A stretch of DNA of 64,000 nt, taken from contig NZ_QJRJ01000072.1 in assembly GCF_003254625.1 (NCBI RefSeq), positions 124,001 through 188,000 of the forward strand, given 5' to 3'. The number at the start of each line of letters is the position of its first letter. The stretch's first letter is position 1. Shown piece after piece: positions 15,933 through 24,972 of the stretch. Under the pieces are notes generated by a model that saw only the letters and a program-made list of their open reading frames with translations, was not told where the DNA came from and ran no database searches. The DNA comes from Flavobacterium ginsenosidimutans. Its GTDB lineage: Bacteria > Bacteroidota > Bacteroidia > Flavobacteriales > Flavobacteriaceae. Made by a program: the position numbers and the translations under genes.

Positions 15933-17900
15933 TTGAATACAGACAAGCTAAATAATATAACCTCTTTGTTATATAACACTTTCTCGCCAAGAAATCTTCG
16001 GGCAAATATTAATAATCTAAGTTATTTGCCTAGATGGATTATTGTTGCGATAGATGTAATGGTTCTGGTTTTTTCTTTTTCTCTTACCTATTTGCTTTTT
16101 GAAGGTACGGCAATTGGATATATTATTACTTCTCATGATTTTTATTTCGTTGGAAGTTTAATTATTGTTAATGTGTTTTTTTTCTGGCTTTTCAGAACTT
16201 ATTCAGGAATTATTAGACACTCTTCTTATATAGATGCAATAAAATTATTGTTTTCTCAAATGTCTGTTCTTGTATTTTTCTTATTCATAAATTTAGTATT
16301 TGAATTATACTCGGGACATAAAGCTTTTTTAAATACAGCACTTTTTATCAATCTAGTTTTGTCTTTTTGCGGACTATTTTTATACCGTGTTGTAGTAAAG
16401 CAAACATTTGAAATGTATTTTTCGGAAAAGTCTACAAGTAAATTAATTCGAACTGTAATTTATGGAACAGATGCTAATGCAATTTCTGTAGCTAATGCGT
16501 TAAAATTCGAAAGCCCTTCTCGTTTTAAAATAGTTGGTTTTGTAGATAAGAATAACCAGAATGCTTCTAAGCGTATGCTAGATCTTCCGATTCTTATTTT
16601 AAGAAAAAAACTTCCTGCCTTAATGCGTTCTGTAGCAGCAGAAGGTGTAATTATCGCAGATAAGAGCTTAAGCAAAGACGAACAGCTTATTATAGTTGAT
16701 CAATGTTTGGAATTTAACTACAGAGTATATACAGTTCCACTTATTTCGGATTGGGAAAATCAAAAGGAAATTTCTCAAAAAGTAAAGAATATTCAAATTG
16801 AGGATTTATTAGAAAGAAAACCTATAGTTCTTGATAGTAGATCTATTTCAAAACAATTAAAAGATAAGACAATACTAATTACCGGAGCTGCTGGTTCAAT
16901 CGGTAGTGAAATTGTAAGACAGGTTTTAAACTTTAATCCAAAAAATGTAATTGTTTTGGATCATGCCGAAACACCGTTACACAATTTGTGCTTGGAGACT
17001 CAGGCTATGGATTTTAGCACTAAAATCGTAGCCGTAATTGCAGATGTAAGAAGTAAAAAAGCATTAGAGAAGGTTTTTAAAAATTATAATCCGCATGTCG
17101 TTTTTCACGCTGCTGCATATAAGCATGTACCTTTAATGGAAGAAAACCCGTCGCAGGCTATTCAAACGAATATTAAAGGAACAAAAAACCTAGCAGATTT
17201 AGCTTGTAAATATCGTGTAAAGAAATTTGTAATGGTTTCTACTGATAAAGCGGTTAATCCTAGCAACGTAATGGGAGCCAGTAAACGTATTGCAGAAAAG
17301 TATGTACAATCTCTGTTCTTAAAAAATCAAAGAGAAAAAGTAGAAGGCGGCACAAAATTCATTACGACTCGTTTTGGAAATGTTTTAGGTTCAAACGGTT
17401 CAGTTGTTCCTTTGTTTACTAAGCAGATTGCAGAAGGAGGGCCGGTAACCATAACGCATCAAGATATTATTCGTTATTTTATGACAATTCCAGAAGCATG
17501 CCAACTTGTATTAGAAGCAGGAGCAATGGGGAATGGAGGAGAAATTTATATTTTTGATATGGGAAAACCAGTGAGAATTATTGACTTGGCAAAGAAAATG
17601 ATTAAGTTAGCTGGTTTTATACCTGACAAAGAAATAAAAATTAAAATTGTAGGTTTAAGACCTGGTGAGAAGCTTTACGAAGAATTATTAAATGATACGG
17701 CTAAGACATTGCCAACATATCATAATAAAATCATGATTGCTCAGGAAATTCAAGATGAGTATGAGACTCTACATAATGATGTTGATGAACTCATTGGAAT
17801 TGCCGATTTTTATGAAAATGATGATATCGTTGCAAAGATGAAAAAAATTGTCCCAGAATTTAAGAGTATGAATTCTACTTTCGAAATTTTAGATAAATAA
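15933..17900 (+). CDS. pglF: Membrane UDP-GlcNAc 4,6-dehydratase (PglF/WbpM/CapD-type)
   Basis: The 655-residue protein has four N-terminal membrane segments (about residues 30-160), a first Rossmann-like CoA-binding-type domain, and a C-terminal SDR domain. The NAD loop ITGAAGSIGSEIVRQ is near residue 316; VSTDKAVNPSNVMGASKR (about 436) carries the Met/Lys variant of the catalytic triad that is normal for PglF/WbpM-type dehydratases. The reaction yields UDP-4-keto-6-deoxy-GlcNAc, used for bacillosamine, QuiNAc or FucNAc. The TTG at 15933 is chosen because no in-frame ATG precedes the first membrane helix suitably. It feeds the PglE- and PglD-like enzymes upstream. It is followed by a terminator. 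Confidence 0.92.
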   Translation: MNTDKLNNITSLLYNTFSPRNLRANINNLSYLPRWIIVAIDVMVLVFSFSLTYLLFEGTAIGYIITSHDFYFVGSLIIVNVFFFWLFRTYSGIIRHSSYIDAIKLLFSQMSVLVFFLFINLVFELYSGHKAFLNTALFINLVLSFCGLFLYRVVVKQTFEMYFSEKSTSKLIRTVIYGTDANAISVANALKFESPSRFKIVGFVDKNNQNASKRMLDLPILILRKKLPALMRSVAAEGVIIADKSLSKDEQLIIVDQCLEFNYRVYTVPLISDWENQKEISQKVKNIQIEDLLERKPIVLDSRSISKQLKDKTILITGAAGSIGSEIVRQVLNFNPKNVIVLDHAETPLHNLCLETQAMDFSTKIVAVIADVRSKKALEKVFKNYNPHVVFHAAAYKHVPLMEENPSQAIQTNIKGTKNLADLACKYRVKKFVMVSTDKAVNPSNVMGASKRIAEKYVQSLFLKNQREKVEGGTKFITTRFGNVLGSNGSVVPLFTKQIAEGGPVTITHQDIIRYFMTIPEACQLVLEAGAMGNGGEIYIFDMGKPVRIIDLAKKMIKLAGFIPDKEIKIKIVGLRPGEKLYEELLNDTAKTLPTYHNKIMIAQEIQDEYETLHNDVDELIGIADFYENDDIVAKMKKIVPEFKSMNSTFEILDK

Positions 17901-17928
17901 TTAGAGATAAAAATATAAATCAAATATA

Positions 17929-17966
17929 GGCAAAAGGTGTTTTTTAAAACGCCTTTTGGCATTTTT
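17929..17966 (+). terminator. Rho-independent terminator after the pglF-like gene
   Basis: A hairpin at 17929-17960 has the stem GGCAAAAGGTG against CGCCTTTTGGC (one G-U-type pair) with a T/A-rich top, followed by ATTTTT at 17961-17966. It lies 28 nt after the stop at 17900 and separates the sugar-nucleotide block from the ABC exporter genes. Confidence 0.75.
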
Positions 17967-18031
17967 AAACAAAATTTAAATGTTAAAAATCTTGTTAAAA
18001 TTTAAAAATCAAGGTTTTTATATTCTTTCCA

Positions 18032-18895
18032 ATGGATTCTAAAAATACAAACGATTGGCTGTTTGAGATAACACCAAAAAATAAATTTTTTACGCTTAAT
18101 TTCAAGGAAATTTGGCATTATCGAGATTTATTAATGCTTTTTGTAAAAAGAGATATTATTACAGTTTACAAGCAAACTGTTTTAGGGCCTCTTTGGTACT
18201 TAATACAGCCTTTATTTACTTCTATTACTTTTACCATTATATTCAATAACGTTGCTGGTATTAAAACAGGATCGATTCCGCCATTTCTATTTAATCTAGC
18301 AGGAATTATGGTATGGAATTATTTTACATCCTGTTTAAATGGAACTTCAGATACTTTTAAGTCTAATGCGGCAATATTTGGTAAAGTTTATTTTCCAAGA
18401 ATTATAACTCCACTATCAATAGTAATTTCAAATTTGATCAAATTTGGAATCCAGTTTTTCATATTTGTTGTTTTTTACATTTTCTTTTACTGGCAGGGAG
18501 CAGATTTAAGCTTGAATGGATCTTTACTATTCTTTCCTATATTAATTGCTTTTATGGGAATTTTGGGACTTGGTTTAGGAATGATGATTTCATCAATGGT
18601 TACGAAATATAGGGATTTAAATAATTTAGTTGGTTTTGGAATACAATTACTTATGTACATCTCTGCGGTAATGTATCCAATGGATTTAATTAAAGAGAAA
18701 TTGCCTAAACTAGGATGGGTAGTAGAATATAATCCGTTAGCTTATGTTATTGAAACTTCTCGTTATATGCTTTTGAATATAGGCAGTATATCAATTTTAG
18801 GATTAGGATATACAATGACACTTACAATAGCTGTTTTTTTTGTTGGATTATTGGTTTTTAATAGAACAGAAAAAAGCTTTATAGATACCGTATAA
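18032..18895 (+). CDS. wzm: Polysaccharide ABC exporter permease (Wzm-like, ABC-2)
   Basis: The 287-residue permease has six predicted membrane segments and the cytosolic N-terminus EIWHYRDLLMLFVKRDIITVYKQTVLGPLWYLIQPLF, a hallmark of ABC-2 polysaccharide and teichoic-acid exporters. The C-terminal EYNPLAYVIETSRYMLL is also conserved. With the adjacent ATPase it should export a completed undecaprenyl-linked polysaccharide across the inner membrane. The next gene's ATG follows the stop codon without a gap. It starts a new unit after the terminator at 17929-17966. Confidence 0.93.
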   Translation: MDSKNTNDWLFEITPKNKFFTLNFKEIWHYRDLLMLFVKRDIITVYKQTVLGPLWYLIQPLFTSITFTIIFNNVAGIKTGSIPPFLFNLAGIMVWNYFTSCLNGTSDTFKSNAAIFGKVYFPRIITPLSIVISNLIKFGIQFFIFVVFYIFFYWQGADLSLNGSLLFFPILIAFMGILGLGLGMMISSMVTKYRDLNNLVGFGIQLLMYISAVMYPMDLIKEKLPKLGWVVEYNPLAYVIETSRYMLLNIGSISILGLGYTMTLTIAVFFVGLLVFNRTEKSFIDTV

Positions 18896-20194
18896 ATGAA
18901 AGAAATCATATTAAAAGCCGAAAATATTTCTAAACAATATCGTTTAGGTCAAGTTGGAACAGGAACTTTAAGTCATGATATAAACAGATGGTGGCATAAA
19001 ATTCTGGGAAAAGAAAATCCATATTTGAAAATAGGAGATGTAAATGATCGCTCGACCAAAGGAACTTCAGATTATGTTTGGGCATTACAAGATATTAATT
19101 TTGAAGTTGAAAGAGGTGAAGTCTTAGGAATAATTGGTAAAAATGGAGCTGGAAAGTCAACACTTTTAAAAATTCTTTCAAAAGTAACAGCTCCTACAAC
19201 TGGAAGTATTAAATCTCGTGGCCGCATTGCTTCTCTATTAGAGGTTGGAACTGGTTTTAATGGAGAAATGACTGGACGAGAAAATATTTTCCTTAATGGT
19301 GCCATTTTAGGAATGACCAAAAAAGAAATTACTTCAAAACTAGATGAAATTATTGAATTTTCAGGATGCGAACGTTATATAGACACGCCGGTTAAAAGAT
19401 ATAGTTCAGGAATGACAGTTCGTTTGGCATTTGCTGTCGCTGCTTTTTTGGAACCTGAAATTTTAGTTGTAGATGAGGTTTTGGCTGTCGGAGATGCAGA
19501 GTTTCAGAAAAAAGCTATCGGCAAAATGCAGGATATTTCACGTAGCGGAGGACGTACAGTTTTGTTTGTCAGTCATAATATGGCAGCGGTTAAACAATTA
19601 TGTACTCGTGGAATCGTATTAGAATACGGGAAAGTAGTTTTTAATGATACAAGTCATAATGCAGTTGACTTCTATTTGTCTCAAAATTCAGAAAAAAGCG
19701 AACAATTATTAGAAGAAAGAACTGATAGAAGGGGGTCTGGTAAAATTAAAATTAAAGACCTTTACTTTGTTGACAATAAAAAGAATGAAGTAAGCCAAGT
19801 TATATCAGGAGAGGCATTAAATATTTGTTTAGAAATTGATAAATTGATAGATATTGATTTTAATAAATTGCGTGTTGGTATAAATTTTATAGACCAAAAT
19901 GAAAATATTTGTTTATCATTCTTAAGTGATGAAATGAATACAAATTTTTCATTTTTAGAAAAGTCAAATATTTTTATGTTAGAAATTCCAAATTTATATT
20001 TGCGAGCCGAAACATATAATATTAGAGTTCTTTTAGCTGAAATTGATTTTGATGAAAATAATTTTTTAGATGTTATAGAGAATGTAAAATCTTTAGAAGT
20101 TCTACAAGGTTATATTTGGGAGAATGGTAAATTTAATCGTAAAGGCAATTATGCAATATTGCCAGGTAATTTTTTGCCATATGGAAAAGAATAA
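18896..20194 (+). CDS. wzt: Polysaccharide ABC exporter ATPase (Wzt-like, with C-terminal domain)
   Basis: The 432-residue protein has an ATPase domain (about 1-245) with Walker A GKNGAGKST at 81-89, signature YSSGMTVRLA at 169-178, Walker B EILVVDE at 188-194 and the switch region VSHNM. The insertion around residues 25-60 before Walker A (RWWHKILGKENPYLKIGDVN) is typical of Bacteroidota Wzt. Residues 250-432 form an extra beta-rich domain like the Wzt C-terminal domain, which in known cases recognises the modified non-reducing end of the polymer. Presence of that domain suggests that chain termination is coupled to export. Confidence 0.93.
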   Translation: MKEIILKAENISKQYRLGQVGTGTLSHDINRWWHKILGKENPYLKIGDVNDRSTKGTSDYVWALQDINFEVERGEVLGIIGKNGAGKSTLLKILSKVTAPTTGSIKSRGRIASLLEVGTGFNGEMTGRENIFLNGAILGMTKKEITSKLDEIIEFSGCERYIDTPVKRYSSGMTVRLAFAVAAFLEPEILVVDEVLAVGDAEFQKKAIGKMQDISRSGGRTVLFVSHNMAAVKQLCTRGIVLEYGKVVFNDTSHNAVDFYLSQNSEKSEQLLEERTDRRGSGKIKIKDLYFVDNKKNEVSQVISGEALNICLEIDKLIDIDFNKLRVGINFIDQNENICLSFLSDEMNTNFSFLEKSNIFMLEIPNLYLRAETYNIRVLLAEIDFDENNFLDVIENVKSLEVLQGYIWENGKFNRKGNYAILPGNFLPYGKE

Positions 20195-21452
20195 AAAAAA
20201 GATACTGGTTCTTGGTATTGGGCAGTCTAATTTCTTAAATCAACTTTATGGTGAAATTTTAAAGATTAATAATGACTTCAGTTTTCATATTGATACTTAT
20301 ACACATTTGCCAAATGATAAGTATAATGAAAGTAATAATGTTTTTAAAGAAAATTTAGATTTTGAGCAGCACTATAAAAGCATTTCAAAATGGAGGAGAG
20401 CATTGATTTTTTTAAAATCATTTAAAAAAAAATTCTATAAGGAAACTTTCCTATTTGAATTAAATCAAAAAAAGGCAATCCGAAAAGCATTAAAAGTGTG
20501 CATGAAATATGCGTTGAAAGAGTATGTTTACGAAAATTATATTCAAACAAAAAAATTTGACGTGCTTCATTTTCATTTTTGCTCATTTTATAATTTAGAA
20601 TATCTTCACTTTGTTGAAAAAGAAACTAAAGTGATATGTAGTTTCTGGGGCTCAGATTTATTTAGAATGGGGAATGTATATAATGACTACTATGTTGGAA
20701 GAGCTTTAAACAAAGCCACTTTAATAACAGTGCAATCACCTGAAATGGCTTTAGTAATTAAAGCTAAGTATGGTATGCATCTAAGCGATAAAATTAAAGA
20801 TGTAAGATTTACTATTAGTACTGAAATTTACAATGCAATTAATCTAAATAGAAGCAATAGACAATTATTAGCAAAGTTTAAAGAAAAGTATAAAATAAAG
20901 GATTATTTGGTTGCATTGGGGCATAATGCTTTTAAAGAGAATAATCACTTGAAGATGATTCAGGTTTTAAATAGCTTACCTGATGAATATAAAAATAAGA
21001 TAAGCTTTGTTTTGCATTTGGGCTACGGAGGAGAACTGCAATATCTTAAAGAATTGAAAATTGCAATTCAGCAATATAATAGTTTAGATATTATAATTAT
21101 TAATGATTTCCTTATACCTGAAGAAATTTCTAAATTGCGTTTAATTACAAATGTTATGATTCAGGCACCTGAAAGCGATGCATTGAGTGGAGCAATGACT
21201 GAAGTGCTATATGCTGGGAATAATGTAATAGCTGGTGGTTGGTTACCATATGGAATATTAAGACGAAACAATATTCATTTTGAGGAAATTGACAAATTTG
21301 AGGAATTACCTCTAAAACTTAAAAAATTAATAGATAATTTAGAATCTAATTTAAATACAGGAATAACTAATATGCAAAGTATTGAAGCTTTTTTATTTCC
21401 TGAAAGAACATCTAATGATTGGATTAATTTATTTAGTTTTATTTGTGAATAA
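20181..21452 (+). CDS. GT-B glycosyltransferase of uncertain family
   Basis: From ATG 20181 the product has 423 residues (MEKNKKKILVLGIGQSNFLNQLYGEIL); a longer frame from 20124 would extend inside wzt and is rejected. A GT-B fold is suggested by FHFCSFYNLEYLHF with VICSFWGSDLFRMGN in the N-terminal half and MIQAPESDALSGAMTEVLYAGNNVIAGGWLPYGILR in the C-terminal half. SFWGSDLFR is also seen in group-1 transferases, including the one at 26046. The gene overlaps wzt by 14 nt, which implies close co-expression with the exporter. Confidence 0.65.
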   Translation: MEKNKKKILVLGIGQSNFLNQLYGEILKINNDFSFHIDTYTHLPNDKYNESNNVFKENLDFEQHYKSISKWRRALIFLKSFKKKFYKETFLFELNQKKAIRKALKVCMKYALKEYVYENYIQTKKFDVLHFHFCSFYNLEYLHFVEKETKVICSFWGSDLFRMGNVYNDYYVGRALNKATLITVQSPEMALVIKAKYGMHLSDKIKDVRFTISTEIYNAINLNRSNRQLLAKFKEKYKIKDYLVALGHNAFKENNHLKMIQVLNSLPDEYKNKISFVLHLGYGGELQYLKELKIAIQQYNSLDIIIINDFLIPEEISKLRLITNVMIQAPESDALSGAMTEVLYAGNNVIAGGWLPYGILRRNNIHFEEIDKFEELPLKLKKLIDNLESNLNTGITNMQSIEAFLFPERTSNDWINLFSFICE

Positions 21453-22407
21453 TCCCTTAGTTTCCATAATTATACCAACATATAATCGAGCGCATCTTAT
21501 AGAAGAGACACTCGATTCAATCTTAATACAAACATATCAAAATTGGGAGTGTATTATTGTTGATGATGGATCAACCGATAATACAGTTGAAGTCATTAAT
21601 AAATTTATAAAAAAAGATAGTCGTTTTCAGTTACACCATCGTCCATTAGATAGAAAACCAGGCGGGAATGCTTCAAGAAATTATGGATTTGAATTAAGTA
21701 AAGGAGAGTTTATTAACTGGTTTGACGATGATGATGTAATGATGGATGCTTTTCTTAGTGAAAAGCTCGAATTGTTTTCTGAAGAGATTGATTTAGTTAT
21801 TTGTTCAGGTACTTATACCGATCAAAATTTGACAGCATTGAAAAATATCGATTTGGAAATAAAATCTTATTTATTTAAAGATTATGTTTTATGGAAACTG
21901 CAAATACTTACTCCATCAATTCTTTTTAGGAAAAGTTTTTTAAAGAATAAAGAATTATTCAATGTTAATATTGCAAGAGGCCAAGAAGCTGAACTTTTTT
22001 CGAGATTATTTTACAATTTGAGCCCAAATAAATATATAATTTTGAATAAATCATTGTTCTTATATCGTCAGCATGAAAAGACGAAAACTTTTACAAACTT
22101 TAAGTACATAAAATTATTTGAGGAATCTAAAACGATAATTGCAATTGAAAATTTAAAGAAAAGTATTCAATTAAATGATTTAGAGTTAGTCGGTCAATAT
22201 TATTTCAATATTGTAAATTCATTTTATAGAGGATTAGAACAAAAACATTTTAAAAACTGTTTTTTTATTACTCGAAAAGCTAGTTCTCAATTCTATTTGA
22301 TAAATAAAAAAATAGGAATTGAATTTTTTTTAAGTGCATGCTTTTTTATGTTAATTAACAGAGGAAGTTATAAAGCTGAAAAATATTTCAAAAAATTCTA
22401 TTCATGA
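21445..22407 (+). CDS. GT2 (GT-A) glycosyltransferase, tandem copy 1
   Basis: A GTG at 21445 gives a 320-residue protein, VNNPLVSIIIPTYNRAHLIEETLDSI; upstream in-frame starts would overlap the previous gene by tens of bases. The GT2 motifs IIVDDGSTDNT and the DxD NWFDDDDVMM are clear. The region after residue 130 is more variable and probably recognises the acceptor. N-terminal identity to the following gene is high, so the two arose by duplication. No membrane segment was seen, and the enzyme should work in the cytoplasm. Confidence 0.85.
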   Translation: MNNPLVSIIIPTYNRAHLIEETLDSILIQTYQNWECIIVDDGSTDNTVEVINKFIKKDSRFQLHHRPLDRKPGGNASRNYGFELSKGEFINWFDDDDVMMDAFLSEKLELFSEEIDLVICSGTYTDQNLTALKNIDLEIKSYLFKDYVLWKLQILTPSILFRKSFLKNKELFNVNIARGQEAELFSRLFYNLSPNKYIILNKSLFLYRQHEKTKTFTNFKYIKLFEESKTIIAIENLKKSIQLNDLELVGQYYFNIVNSFYRGLEQKHFKNCFFITRKASSQFYLINKKIGIEFFLSACFFMLINRGSYKAEKYFKKFYS

Positions 22408-23351
22408 TTAATCCTGTTATTTCGATAATAATTCCAACCTACAATAGAGCTCATTTAATTAATGAAACACTCGAAAGTATATTAATACAAACTTATAAAA
22501 ACTGGGAATGTATAATTGTAGATGATGGATCTACAGATAATACTGCCGAAATTGTGTCTCAATATATTGAAAAAGATGAGAGATTTCAATATCATCAAAG
22601 GCCTCAAGAAAAAATAAAAGGACCAAATTCTTGTAGAAATTACGGTTTTGAGAAAAGCAAAGGTTTATGGATAAATTGGTTTGATAGTGATGATTCTTAT
22701 AATGAAACAGCTTTAGAAACTTTTGTTGAGAACTTAGAACCAGAGATAAATGTTGCTGTTGGTAAATTAGTGAAAATTGATTCTGTAACTAAAGAAATTA
22801 TTGGGTACAATAGAATTTTTTCTGAAAATTTAATTGAAAAATATTTTACCGGATTTCTTAGTTTTTATGTTTGCGGACCTCTGTGGAGTAGAGATTTTTT
22901 AAATAATCAAGAAGAATTGTTCGACGAAAATATTCGATATCTAGATGATTGGGATTTTAACTTGCGAATGCTTTATCAAAAACCGAAAATTAAATTTATT
23001 GATAAAATCTTGTTTAAATATAATATCAATTTGAATTCATTGTCCAATCAGATTTATAGTCTTAATTCGGTAGAAATTAATTCAGAGATAACAGCACGAG
23101 AAAAACAATTGAAAATAATTAAGAAAAATAAATCATTAGATTATTTAGCTTGCTTAAAATATGTTAGAGAAAGATATAAGATTATTTTAAGAGATATTCT
23201 GACTTCTAATGAGAAACATATTGATAAAAAGAAATTATTCTTTATGATATTGAAAAAGGATATGCAAACTAAAAACCCTTTATTTTATAAAATAATTTTA
23301 GGTTACTTTTCTTTTCTAATCTTTAAAAAGGGATATTTTTTCTTCAAATAA
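22404..23351 (+). CDS. GT2 (GT-A) glycosyltransferase, tandem copy 2
   Basis: The 315-residue protein begins MINPVISIIIPTYNRAHLINETLESILIQTYKNWECIIVDDGSTDNT, nearly the same as the previous gene in this part. The acidic motif is WINWFDSDDSYNE. From about residue 120 on, the sequence diverges, and the later WDFNLRMLYQKPKIKF contains the usual acceptor-side ED/WD-type motif. A 4-nt overlap joins it to the upstream copy. The divergence suggests that each copy adds a different sugar or acts on a different acceptor. Confidence 0.85.
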   Translation: MINPVISIIIPTYNRAHLINETLESILIQTYKNWECIIVDDGSTDNTAEIVSQYIEKDERFQYHQRPQEKIKGPNSCRNYGFEKSKGLWINWFDSDDSYNETALETFVENLEPEINVAVGKLVKIDSVTKEIIGYNRIFSENLIEKYFTGFLSFYVCGPLWSRDFLNNQEELFDENIRYLDDWDFNLRMLYQKPKIKFIDKILFKYNINLNSLSNQIYSLNSVEINSEITAREKQLKIIKKNKSLDYLACLKYVRERYKIILRDILTSNEKHIDKKKLFFMILKKDMQTKNPLFYKIILGYFSFLIFKKGYFFFK

Positions 23352-23358
23352 TTAATAG

Positions 23359-24135
23359 ATGATACCTAAAATTATACATTACTGTTGGTTTGGAGGAGCT
23401 GATCATTCAGATATTCAAAAAATGTGTATAGATTCGTGGAGGAAACATTTACCAGATTATGAAATTATTTTATGGAATGAAAGTAATTCTGATATGGCAC
23501 ATCCTTTTGTTAAGTTTGCTTATGAAAGTAAAAAGTATGCATTTGTAGCAGATTATGTTAGACTAAAAGCAGTGCGTGATTATGGAGGAATTTATTTAGA
23601 TACAGATATGTTTGTTTTAAAAACATTTGACGATCTATTAAATGACTCTTTTTTTATAGGCGCAGAAGATAAAAAATTAATAAGTGCAGGAATTTTTGGT
23701 GGCGAAAAAGATTCAGAATACATAAAAGAGTGCTTAAAGTATTATGAAAATCTTAATCCTCAGAATTGGCAATTAAAATTGGCTATACCAAGAGTTTTGA
23801 CTAGATCATTTGAAACTTATAGCGGTAAAAAACTTCATGTTTTTGATAATATAATATGCGAAAGGGATGTAAAGGTTTACACGCCAGATTTTTTTTATCC
23901 ACTACCTTTTGATGTAAACAAACCTTTCCAAAAAGATTTTTTGAAATACGCAACCTCAAATACTATTGCAATTCATTTGTGGGAAGGATCTTGGATCGAT
24001 TTTGATTTTTTTCAATTAATTAGGCGAAGAGATTATTTTCTTGCAATAAAAAAAATAGATTTAAAAAAAAGACCGACTTATAATTTTTTTAAAAAAACAT
24101 TAAAAACATTAATCTACTCTTGCAAAACTAAATGA
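23359..24135 (+). CDS. GT32-like glycosyltransferase (DXD sugar-binding family)
   Basis: The 258-residue protein starts MIPKIIHYCWFGGADHSDIQKMCIDSWRKHLPDYEIILWNESN and contains YAFVADYVRLKAVRDYGGIYLDTDMFVLKTFDDLL. These are the defining motifs of the Gly_transf_sug (GT32) family, where the DTD chelates a metal and binds the nucleotide sugar. Bacterial members are usually capsule or O-antigen hexosyl- or HexNAc-transferases. It sits in a chain of transferase genes, 7 nt after one and overlapping the next by 4 nt. Confidence 0.88.
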   Translation: MIPKIIHYCWFGGADHSDIQKMCIDSWRKHLPDYEIILWNESNSDMAHPFVKFAYESKKYAFVADYVRLKAVRDYGGIYLDTDMFVLKTFDDLLNDSFFIGAEDKKLISAGIFGGEKDSEYIKECLKYYENLNPQNWQLKLAIPRVLTRSFETYSGKKLHVFDNIICERDVKVYTPDFFYPLPFDVNKPFQKDFLKYATSNTIAIHLWEGSWIDFDFFQLIRRRDYFLAIKKIDLKKRPTYNFFKKTLKTLIYSCKTK

Positions 24136-24905
24136 TTTCCATTGTCATAAGAAACAAAAATGAAGCTCAAGCCTTAGAATCTATTTTAAGTATTTTAAGG
24201 AAAGTATATATTGAAGATATTGATGAAATTATTGTTGTAGACAATAATTCAACTGATAGAAGTGTTCAAGTTGCTGAAAAGTATAATTGTAAGATTGTAA
24301 CTATTGAAAATTTCACATACGGAAAAGCAATTAATTTAGGGATAGAAAATGCGAGAAACAACTTGATTTTATTGTTAAGTTCCCATGCTGTCCCTGTAGG
24401 CAATTCTTTTTTTAAAAACTCAGTAATAGAGTTTAATGAAAATCCAAACTTGGCAGGTATGCGATATATTAATTCTTATTCAAACTATATTCGGGCAAAC
24501 AATAATAATTTTTTTGTAAATGATGGATTAACTTTCGGACTTATGGCAGGTTGTGCAATGGTAAATAAAGAAGTTTGGAGTAAATTCAAGTTTGATGAAA
24601 AACTTGTATTTAGTGAGGATAAAGAATGGTCAGATCGCGTTATGAAATCCGGTTTTTTAATTAAAGATTTTAATGAAACTTTCTTTTATCATATTAAACG
24701 TGACGAAAAAGGTAGTTTAAATCGATGGAAAAATGAAACAACAGCCTATTATCAAATACATAAATTAAAGTACCCTTCTTATGTTAAAATTATCGGTTCA
24801 TTTATAAAAAATATCTTTAACATCTTAATAAAAGAAAGTTTTAAAAAGATTTCCCGTGAAATTAAATTACTTATTTTAAAAATAAAAGTGAAAAGATCTT
24901 TATAA
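24132..24905 (+). CDS. GT2 family glycosyltransferase
   Basis: The 257-residue protein has MISIVIRNKNEAQALESIL and IIVVDNNSTDRSVQVAEKY at the N-terminus and FSEDKEWSDRVMKSGF as the acceptor-side motif. The pattern FTYGKAINLGIENARNNLILLLSSHAVP resembles enzymes annotated as rhamnosyltransferases, where the usual DxD is replaced by SSHA. That fits the dTDP-rhamnose genes in the locus, but the donor is not proven. Confidence 0.82.
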   Translation: MISIVIRNKNEAQALESILSILRKVYIEDIDEIIVVDNNSTDRSVQVAEKYNCKIVTIENFTYGKAINLGIENARNNLILLLSSHAVPVGNSFFKNSVIEFNENPNLAGMRYINSYSNYIRANNNNFFVNDGLTFGLMAGCAMVNKEVWSKFKFDEKLVFSEDKEWSDRVMKSGFLIKDFNETFFYHIKRDEKGSLNRWKNETTAYYQIHKLKYPSYVKIIGSFIKNIFNILIKESFKKISREIKLLILKIKVKRSL

Positions 24906-24972
24906 ACCAAAAGATTATTCTGAAAAATAAAGTTTCTGATATGAAGTTAGATCAAGTTTTAAAAAACTATAA

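Noticed and set aside
18001..18031. Promoter before wzm (TATTCTTT near 18020)
   Set aside because: Two mismatches to TAnnTTTG and too close to the ATG.
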